Shown piece after piece: positions 1 to 6,900 of a stretch of 7,014 bases of DNA. The first letter of the stretch is position 1; every line of letters starts with the position of its first letter. The position numbers and the translations under genes are program-made. The notes below the pieces were generated by a model. It made no database searches. It was not told the origin of the DNA and saw only the letters and a list, made by a program, of their open reading frames with translations. Source of the stretch: a bacterium (GTDB taxonomy: Bacteria > Zixibacteria > MSB-5A5 > GN15 > FEB-12); contig DAOUUR010000124.1 in assembly GCA_030668045.1 (NCBI GenBank), positions 1 through 7,014 of the forward strand, written 5' to 3'.

Positions 1-420
1 AAAAATCTGCGGCAGCATGCGGGCTGCAAAACGGGATGCCAATTCCCAGCCATTGGACGCTCCTTCATCGGCGGCTAAATCCTCGCATTCCTCAAGGGTT
101 ACTGCCACCGGATCGTCGGGGTCGGGATACATGAGCAGGTTGTTTTCGGCCAAAAACCGGGCGAACAGCATGCGGTGCCAGTTCTCATAGGCAACCTCTT
201 CTATCAACCTATCAAGCTCCTGCCGCCCTTTAGCATCGCGACCATTACCAAGCTGGCGTCCATGTGCTCTAAGCTTGCGGCGCAATTTACGATCGGCTTC
301 TGTGAGATGCGGATAAGCTGTCGGCTCTCCCACACCCAAGTGCTTAAGTGCTGCCCGAGCGGCGTCTTCAGCAATATCGCGAGCATCCTTGATCGTCTTT
401 TCAAGCGTATTACGTAGCGA
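1..420. repeat. Direct repeat, left unit (matches 3512-3931)
   Basis: This segment aligns base for base, without insertion or deletion, to 3512-3931 at an offset of 3511 nt. I count 52 mismatches (about 88% identity). It is the visible part of a tandem gene duplication of the methyltransferase; the repeat presumably continues left of the window. Identity is highest in the 180 nt nearest the left edge (15 mismatches) and lowest near the gene starts (12 mismatches in the last 60 nt). Confidence 0.95.
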
Positions 421-441
421 TCTTTTTAAATATAGAATCAT
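1..441 (-). CDS. pglX: Second PglX-like DNA methyltransferase, N-terminal 147 codons (runs off left edge)
   Basis: The frame is open from the ATG at 439-441 to position 1 with no stop. From codon 8 (TCG at 418-420) the product aligns without gaps to residues 7-146 of the first methyltransferase: by hand count 129 of 140 residues are identical, and 368 of 420 nt are identical between 1-420 and 3512-3931. Most of the 52 base differences are silent, which points to purifying selection and a working gene. The first seven codons (MILYLKR) do not match the other copy and are AT-rich. The start is 7 nt beyond the stop of the first copy, and AGGAAG (452-457) sits 10 nt before the ATG, so translational coupling is likely. 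Shared blocks include HWHRMLFARFLAENN-like (here ENWH) and LEECEDLAADEGASNGWELA. The catalytic and target-recognition parts lie outside the window, so activity and specificity cannot be judged. Confidence 0.88.
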   Translation of the reverse strand, partial: MILYLKRSLRNTLEKTIKDARDIAEDAARAALKHLGVGEPTAYPHLTEADRKLRRKLRAHGRQLGNGRDAKGRQELDRLIEEVAYENWHRMLFARFLAENNLLMYPDPDDPVAVTLEECEDLAADEGASNGWELASRFAARMLPQIF

Positions 442-448
442 AGAATAC

Positions 449-3400
449 TTACTTCCTATTTTCTCTCTGAGCTTCCAGCTTTTCATTCAGGGTTAAATGG
501 TGGTCGTTGATGCGGTCGCCCTTGAAAAGGTGATACCAGGGAGCGGATGCCACATCTTTGCCACGATCCTTTCCCCATTTGATATTTGGCTTATCCCTTA
601 AAATTCCTGCGCCTTTCTTGCCGACGTCGGGTACTGTCATGAACGGACGGATGTTGAGCCGCACCCCATCATTTAGGTCTGGGTTCCAACCTATGGGCTG
701 CTTTTCGATAGGTTTCCAGCGTACGAATATGTCGTGGGGTGCTTCGCCTTCGAGGATTAGCTCCAGCTTTTTCTTCAACACTTCAGCGGCGGACAGTTTT
801 TCCTGAGCACCATCAACTCCGTTGGCAATGCCCTGTTTTTGGCGGCTGATCCAGTCGCCGAGGTAGGTGTAGATCAGGGTCTCCAACAGCTTGGCATTGA
901 GCTTGTGGTAGTTGATCAGGGCGGCAAATCCGTTATGAAGACCATCCCATATTTGCCAGATGAATGGCCGGTGGTGGAACAGCTTGCAGTGCTGGATGAA
1001 AAATTTATCCCGGAGCCAGGTCTCTAAGGTTTTGCCTGCGTGGCCTGCCTGAGCAAGCAGTTCAGCTTTCTTGTTGGATGACCATTCACTGCCGTAAGCC
1101 GCAGCTAATAGGTTTTCCAGCCGATCTTCGGCCTTCATTTCACCACGCACCGGAGGAATGCAGACGATGCCGTCGTCATCGGCAAACGGCAGCAACTTCT
1201 GCGATTTTTTCACCCAAGCGCGTGATTCGTCAGCAAGCTCCATTTCAGGATCTGTTTCGGCTGGCCAGCGGTATCCGAGCAGGCGGGCGACGGCGGCCTG
1301 TAACACAGCGGCGTCGATGCGCAGCGGACCGATGGCCGTCCATTTTTTCTCTTCATCCCACACCGCCGAACCGCAGGGATGTCCGTGGAAGATCCACTGG
1401 GTGGGATTGTCAGAATATGGTTTTGGCAGGTCGTTAGGATATTTTTTCGCGGCGACTTTCGTCCAATGAGCATAATCAAAAGCGACTTTAGCTATGCTAG
1501 TCCTAGCAACTGCCATTTTTTGATCAAGCATTCTGACTCGTTTTAAAAATTCGGTGCTTTCACAAAAGGCTTTAAGAGCTGGCAATTGCTGAGGTTTTTT
1601 TGAAACAACTGCATAAATGCCGTGTGTGAAAAGCCAGCCTGTATATCTGGTGCATTTAAGATCGCCAACAGATCCAATGCAAAGTCCGCTCTTGCCCCAA
1701 ACATCATCTCCTTTAACCCACATTGATATAGGACTTCCGCCAAGTCTCTTTTCTATAAATTCAGTGAGTTCACCACTTCCATTTTCCCAGTAAAGAATAT
1801 GTTCCATGCCTGATTCAAAGCTTTGAGAAGTTGCACCTCCTTGTTGTTTCGTCCATCCTTCTGCAATTGTCAAAAATTCCCAGAACTTTTTACCAAAACG
1901 TGGATAGTCGCCTGTATGAAGACCTTCCGAGACAATCGCATACTCATCAAGTGATGAGGAAACCCCAAGGTCGTCAATGACAACACGGCTTTCGGGGTTT
2001 TTTAGTTGTTGTTGTTGGTTAAAAAAATTTACAGTTGTACTTTTAATTTGGTCCGCCTTGTCCCAAGCTCCTGGGATATTACTTACATCAATCGCGAAAA
2101 AATTATGATTAACATGGGGTTGTTTGTTGTCCATTGAGATCAGGATGGCTTTCACAACCTCACCCGTGATCGTATCAAAGGCACCCGCTCCCAACCGCAA
2201 AACGGATAACCACTTCTTTTGTTTGAGCAATGGAATTCTTAGTTTTTGATATCTTTTGAGAAATAGCCAGTTTTGGGGCAACACAATACTCACATTGCCG
2301 CCAGAAACAGCTATTGAAAGACAGCGTTCTAAAAAAACAGTTGCCAGGTCATTCTTGGCTTTTTTGTATTCCTTTTCGCAGAAAGACTTTAGTTGTGGCG
2401 ATTGCTTCCCTAATGCGAGGTATGGAACGTTCGTAATCACCCAATCGAATTTTTGAACAAGTATTTTTGCGGCTTTTGACAGATCCTGTGCCACAACACC
2501 CATCTCAACCTTCTCATCATCCTTTTCACCAGACAATGCCTTCGTAAGTAGTGGGCCTATGTCCTCCCATTTCTCGAACAGTGATCCTTTACCGATACCG
2601 GCCTTTGGATCAATTAAGCTACCCAGAACTGGTGCATCCTTGAACTGCACATAAAGTTCTTCTAACGCTATTCGCAGGTTGGTGTTGTTGCCAGCCAAGT
2701 CGAGCCACTCTTGCCTTGTTGTGCTGATAGTAAGCCCGGAACAGGCCACATTTAGTTCCGGCAATGGCCGATACCCCCCAGCATCGGGATATGTCCAGGC
2801 TGCCAGCGCCAGAGCAAACGCGGCCAGTTCGACACAGCGTTGATCCAACTCCAGACCGTGGATATTTTCGGAAAGCACCCGATCCACTGCTTCGCGAGCC
2901 GAGAGCCCCTCCCGTTCCATACGCATGGGCACCAGCATCAAAAAGGCCGCGACCAGAAAATGCCCCGAGCCACAGCATGGGTCGAGCATTTTGAATTCGG
3001 CGAGTTTCTCCGGCCATCCGTCAAAGGTTCCGGCAGCCGGGATCCAGCCAGTTTCACTGGAGTTATCAGTGTTCAGTGCGCAGTGGTCAGTTTTAACAAA
3101 CCTGAGGTACGTCATGGGGACGCTCGGGAGGCTGAAAAACTCCCGAAGCTCTTTTTCTGTTTCCGCTGTCTTCAGCTTTTCATTCGCCTTCTTACTGCAC
3201 TCTGACAACTGCTCTCTGTCATCTGCCCTGGTTCGTCGACCGACGAACCAGGCCCCCAGGGAGTTGTCTAACAGAAAGCTGACCATGTAAGGTTCGGTGA
3301 AAAGCTGGGTGACGGCGGGCAGTTCCAGCGCCCCGATTTTTACCTCGGAGGCGTTGATCTCATCCTTCTTTTTGGCCTGCCAAAATTGGTACACCCAACC

Positions 3401-3949
3401 AAGGGAGTCCGAGGCGGTAAAAACCTCCTTTGACAAGTCGGCTATCAGGCGTTCAAGCTTCTGTTGATACTCCGGAGGCAAGTCAAGCTTGAAAACCGGT
3501 GAATCAGGCCGAAAAATCTGCGGCAGCATGCGGGCCGCATATCGGGATGCCAATTCCCAACCATTGGATGCCCCTTCATCGGCAGCTAAGTCCTCGCACT
3601 CCTCAAGGGTTACTGCCACCGGATCATCCGGGTCAGGATACATGAGCAGGTTGTTTTCGGCCAAAAACCGAGCAAAGAGCATGCGGTGCCAGTGTTCATA
3701 GGCAACCTCTTCGATCAACCTATCAAGCGCCTGCTCGCCTTTGGCATTACGCCCATTACCGAGCTGGCGGCCATGTGCTCGAAGCTTTCGGCGTAATTTG
3801 CGATTAGTTTCTGTCAAATGCGGATAAGCTGTCGGCTCTCCAACACCCAATTGCTCAAGTGCTGCCCGAGCAGCGTCTTCAGCGATGTCCCGTGCATCTT
3901 TGACCGTTTTTTCCAGCTTATTGCGAAGCGATTTTTCAAGAGGATGCAT
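449..3949 (-). CDS. pglX: BREX adenine-specific DNA methyltransferase, PglX-like (first copy, complete)
   Basis: 1166 residues. The ATG at 3947-3949 is chosen because a strong TAAGGAG lies 8 nt upstream and the paralogue at 1-441 aligns from almost the same point. Seen: AdoMet-binding motif I, DPCCGSGHF, at residues 323-331; HGLELDQ at 364-370; catalytic motif IV written NVPY (507-510) instead of the common NPPY; NDLATVFLERC from residue 533; VLPQNWLFL soon after; an AT-rich target-recognition-like middle; and a C-terminal domain with WQIWDG (998 on) and DIFVRWKP (1073 on). Motif I before IV and the DPxCGSGxF form indicate an N6-adenine (gamma-class) enzyme. Length matches PglX. In BREX, PglX marks host DNA and is also needed for exclusion; no cognate nuclease domain is visible here. 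It begins 12 nt after the brxC stop. Oddities: heptad repeats and a palindrome within residues 233-297, and a tandem paralogue downstream. A type IIL-like restriction-modification enzyme is the main alternative, made less likely by the adjacent brxC. Confidence 0.87.
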   Translation of the reverse strand: MHPLEKSLRNKLEKTVKDARDIAEDAARAALEQLGVGEPTAYPHLTETNRKLRRKLRAHGRQLGNGRNAKGEQALDRLIEEVAYEHWHRMLFARFLAENNLLMYPDPDDPVAVTLEECEDLAADEGASNGWELASRYAARMLPQIFRPDSPVFKLDLPPEYQQKLERLIADLSKEVFTASDSLGWVYQFWQAKKKDEINASEVKIGALELPAVTQLFTEPYMVSFLLDNSLGAWFVGRRTRADDREQLSECSKKANEKLKTAETEKELREFFSLPSVPMTYLRFVKTDHCALNTDNSSETGWIPAAGTFDGWPEKLAEFKMLDPCCGSGHFLVAAFLMLVPMRMEREGLSAREAVDRVLSENIHGLELDQRCVELAAFALALAAWTYPDAGGYRPLPELNVACSGLTISTTRQEWLDLAGNNTNLRIALEELYVQFKDAPVLGSLIDPKAGIGKGSLFEKWEDIGPLLTKALSGEKDDEKVEMGVVAQDLSKAAKILVQKFDWVITNVPYLALGKQSPQLKSFCEKEYKKAKNDLATVFLERCLSIAVSGGNVSIVLPQNWLFLKRYQKLRIPLLKQKKWLSVLRLGAGAFDTITGEVVKAILISMDNKQPHVNHNFFAIDVSNIPGAWDKADQIKSTTVNFFNQQQQLKNPESRVVIDDLGVSSSLDEYAIVSEGLHTGDYPRFGKKFWEFLTIAEGWTKQQGGATSQSFESGMEHILYWENGSGELTEFIEKRLGGSPISMWVKGDDVWGKSGLCIGSVGDLKCTRYTGWLFTHGIYAVVSKKPQQLPALKAFCESTEFLKRVRMLDQKMAVARTSIAKVAFDYAHWTKVAAKKYPNDLPKPYSDNPTQWIFHGHPCGSAVWDEEKKWTAIGPLRIDAAVLQAAVARLLGYRWPAETDPEMELADESRAWVKKSQKLLPFADDDGIVCIPPVRGEMKAEDRLENLLAAAYGSEWSSNKKAELLAQAGHAGKTLETWLRDKFFIQHCKLFHHRPFIWQIWDGLHNGFAALINYHKLNAKLLETLIYTYLGDWISRQKQGIANGVDGAQEKLSAAEVLKKKLELILEGEAPHDIFVRWKPIEKQPIGWNPDLNDGVRLNIRPFMTVPDVGKKGAGILRDKPNIKWGKDRGKDVASAPWYHLFKGDRINDHHLTLNEKLEAQRENRK
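452..457 (-). promoter_or_regulatory. Shine-Dalgarno-like AGGAAG of second pglX, inside the end of first pglX
   Basis: The minus strand reads AGGAAG as the last coding bases before the TAA stop (449-451) of the first methyltransferase, then 10 nt to the ATG at 441. It is weaker and slightly more distant than the site in front of the first copy, so the second copy may be translated less, or mainly by coupling. The site supports the ATG at 441 as the start. Confidence 0.6.
3064..3091. repeat. Degenerate heptad repeat NNNCAGT x4, inside pglX
   Basis: On the plus strand CAGT recurs exactly every 7 nt: units begin at 3064 (TATCAGT), 3071 (GTTCAGT), 3078 (GCGCAGT) and 3085 (GGTCAGT), with a partial AGT just before. 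On the coding strand this is ACTGNNN repeated, translated in frame as TDHCALNTDN at about residues 287-296, directly after the YLRFV block. A five-base inverted repeat, CCAGT-TTC-ACTGG, abuts it at 3048-3060. It resembles the 7-nt short tandem repeats known from intergenic DNA of some bacteria, such as cyanobacterial STRR; kinship is unproven. Confidence 0.65.
3191..3225. repeat. Degenerate heptad repeat NNNNCTG x5, inside pglX
   Basis: On the plus strand CTG recurs exactly every 7 nt in five units starting at 3191 (CTTACTG), 3198 (CACTCTG), 3205 (ACAACTG), 3212 (CTCTCTG) and 3219 (TCATCTG). The ACTG-type core is therefore in the orientation opposite to the array at 3064-3091. It is read through in frame as part of a polar linker, roughly residues 242-253 of the methyltransferase, just after the LGAWFVGRR block. 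A 26-nt palindrome follows one base later. Confidence 0.6.
3227..3252. repeat. Perfect 26-nt palindrome (12-bp arms, 2-nt centre) inside pglX
   Basis: CCTGGTTCGTCG, then AC, then its exact reverse complement CGACGAACCAGG. It is translated in frame as about residues 233-241 (GRRTRAD region). Such a long perfect stem in coding DNA could form a strong hairpin in the mRNA. Its position beside the heptad repeat suggests that the two arrived or evolved together. Confidence 0.85.
3512..3931. repeat. Direct repeat, right unit (matches 1-420)
   Basis: This is the partner of the repeat at 1-420 and encodes residues 7-146 of the complete methyltransferase. The repeat stops close to the start codon: the intergenic spacer and the first six codons are not shared. 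The two units have the same orientation, so recombination between them would delete or fuse one methyltransferase gene. Confidence 0.95.
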
Positions 3950-3957
3950 TCACTCAA

Positions 3958-3964
3958 CTCCTTA
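3958..3964 (-). promoter_or_regulatory. Shine-Dalgarno of first pglX, overlapping the brxC stop codon
   Basis: The minus strand reads TAAGGAG, where TAA is the stop codon of the ATPase gene. An 8-nt spacer leads to the ATG at 3949. The match to the anti-Shine-Dalgarno core is strong and the spacing near ideal. The overlap suggests that ribosomes finishing brxC can reinitiate on pglX, which would keep the two proteins in a set ratio. Confidence 0.8.
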
Positions 3965-6900
3965 ATGGATGATGACCGGGCCGTTTTTTAGGGCTTTTTG
4001 AATTTCCGCTTTAGCGTCATTCAGCCAGACATCGATATCCTGCTCCGTCTTAATGGTCCGGTTAGGCAGGTTCACAAATTGAGCTTCAGGTTCCATAAGT
4101 TCCGCAGCTCCAACCATGACAGCATCGAATCTTGACGGCATAGCCGCCACGCGATCGATAAGTGCCGATAGTGTGATTTGCTCAAGTGTGGCGACAATTT
4201 CTTCGGCGCCGGCCACGTTGATCTTGGGAGCATCTGCCAGGGTCAGCTTCTGTTCAGCAAGCAGGCTGTTGCGCTCTTCCGGATCGAGCTGTTGCCAATT
4301 TGTGTCGGCTTTAAGCCGCTTCATTCCTCCGTCGTGTCTCGCTTGATATTCTTTATCCAGGCGATTCAATTCCTCTCGTAATAGTTGAGTGAGATTGGTC
4401 ACCAAAGGGGATATCAGATCCGGTTCTTCCAATAACTGGCGTTGCTTTTCAATATTTTTGACTTGCGCGAGAATAACCTCCGCATCCTGGATGCCGGTGG
4501 CATAACCCATCACGCGCTTCAGGGTGATCCAGGTCGGCCGGCGTTTATCAATACGTCGCGCAAGATCCAACCACGAATCAATGGCTTGGGCCAGTTCCTC
4601 GCGGCGGTTGTAAAGCGCGAGTAGCTGTTCGTTCCCGGCCGTTAGGCGGATTTCTTCAAGCCCTGTGGTATCCTGCCTCTCGGGCTTGGGGGCTTCGCCA
4701 CCAGCACGATCGGCAAGGTCTATTAATTTCTGAAGGAACTGAGGAACGTATGTCAACTCCTCGCCCTGCTTGGCTGACAGGTCTACCTTCTGGAGCAATT
4801 TTCGACCCTGTATTCGTTGGGAGGTTGTCACGGTGGTGGATTCCTCCTTGAACATCACCTTGCCAATGGTTTTGCGCTCCAAAGATTTGGGATCAAGCGT
4901 TTTTCCATGGTCATCCTGTGCCCGGATCAAACCGGCAACCAGGAGTACCTGAAGGCCGCCGTCCACTGCATCACGGGACCACCCAAAGGGAGATGATTCG
5001 AAATGAGTGCGAACATCCGTCCCTTTTTTACCTCCTGCGATAACACCGAGAATGGCTTTGCAGACAGGATTCTTTCCGGGTTCGCCATCATCTCCCACAC
5101 CCTTTAGCGCATCGGGCGCTCCCTTGCGGGCCTTGTCATATACTTTTGACCAACCAATATGATCGGCTGTGAGAAACTGTGGATACAGACGCTTTAGCGA
5201 GTTGTCGGCCGCCTCGAGCGCCATTTCCTGCAAGTCGTTTCCAAGAATTTCGTTGCCGCCCCCTTGGAATACGCGGGTACCTGAAAACGCCTCATCCAGC
5301 AATTCATTGATTTTACCTTCAGCGATCTGCCTGGTAGTTTCCATGGCCGCACGTGCTTCTATACCTTCAGGCCCTGTTGGCACTCCGCGCTTGTCAAGGG
5401 TTGCGCTGGCGGCCTTATAATCGATCAGGTAATAGCGCAGATCGTCGGCAGAGCGCTTGGGGATAAAGGCGTAAACCGTTGGGGATTGGTTTTCTGCTTG
5501 AAGTGCATCTGCGCGGACCGAGTTTTCATCAATGCTCCATCCGTCGCGCAACCATACACATATTTTTTTGTCCGAATCCGGGGGAAGCTGTGAATTGAAT
5601 ACCAGATGAAAGTCACGCATCACTTTTGAATTGCCTTGGGTCAGTGTAATTTTTTTTACCATGCTGCCGAACTTGTGACGTATCCGGTCATCTCGCTCCG
5701 CTTCGACGCGGTGCGCCTCGTTGGCCAATTGGCTGCGCTGACTCAGAAATTCATCATTCCAGGCAGCGCTTTCTTCTGTTTGGATGCGATATTCATCGCC
5801 GACCTTCATCAAAAGCTCGCATTTGTCCATGAGCCCAGGGAGCTTGCTTCTGAGGGCGCTGCTGCCTTCGGAAAGGTCCTGGACCATCAAATCGGCGACA
5901 GTATTGATGGTCGCCTTTATGCCGATTTCATCATTTTTGTCGGCCAGCTTGTTGATCAGAAAAACAAGACCGCACGCTCGCGCCGTCAACTCTTGATCTT
6001 CATGCCCCTTTATCCAACTCATGGTCTTTTCGTGGACTTTGCGGGGCAGAATTCGGGTCTGAAGCAGTTTGTCGGCAGAATCGAAATAGATATAGTCGCC
6101 TTCGATGACATTACCCAAAGCAGCATCCAAATTCGTCTGGATGGCCTTATGGATCATGCTGAGCTGGTTGCGGAGTTGACTGTCTGTGCCTGTCGGGTCC
6201 AAAACCCTTAGGGTGTTTTCCCAAAAACGGCGACGTATGGGTAGGATCGGGTAGTCCTGAGCAAAGAATCGAACATCGTCCTGGTTGTGACCGATAGTGG
6301 TGCCGGATAGATGTCTGGATATTTCCCCGATATTCACCTGCATGTCTTTCTCAAGCGGAGATATGGCATCCGACTTTTTGGCCAGGATGACCTTGCGAAT
6401 AACCGCGTCAACGTCCGCATCGGATAATTCGACCCGAATCGTAAAACGCCCCTCCAGCTTTTTCAGGTTGGATGTTCCGGTAACGGCCGTTTGGCCGGTT
6501 CCGATAAACAGCAGTTTACCGCCAAAGCTTTTGCAACAAGCCTCCACAGCTTCCTGGACATCCATTGAACGTCGGCTGTCCATGCCGATGTACTGCTGGA
6601 CTTCATCGAGGACAATCACCGTCAGAGGGAATTTACCATCCCTGATGATTGCTTGCTTAATGGCCTTCAACATTTCGTCGTTACTGATGTCCGGTACATT
6701 TCTGTAGAGATTATTAAGAGTTTCGGTGCAGACCTCAGGGGAGGGGAATAGCTGCGGTTTTACTTGGACCAAGGCTTTATGAAGATCCTCGGCCACTACA
6801 AAATTATCAAGTTCATACAGCCAGTCGTTCCCGCTTTGCTCAACCTGGTTTTTAACATCTTCATAGATACCCTCGTTTTTAAGCCACATCACAAAACGCG

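Noticed and set aside
2005..2027. (GTT)4 and an A7 run as a possible phase-variable slippage tract
   Set aside because: The triplet run changes only glutamine number (QQQQ) and A7 is short for high-rate slippage. The frame is intact, so there is no positive sign of phase variation.
2619..3017. 132-codon minus-strand frame overlapping motif I of the methyltransferase
   Set aside because: It is the shifted frame of a GC-rich conserved segment; the product is Gly/Ser/Arg-rich noise while the main frame encodes DPCCGSGHF.
3064..3225. CRISPR-like or iteron array
   Set aside because: Units are 7 nt with no spacers, only 4-5 copies, and lie in coding sequence. There is no repeat-spacer structure and no replication gene nearby.
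5636..6211. 191-codon open frame on the plus strand
   Set aside because: It lies wholly antisense to the ATPase gene, which has clear motifs and continuous coding, and it shows no recognisable domain or upstream ribosome site. It is a shadow frame.
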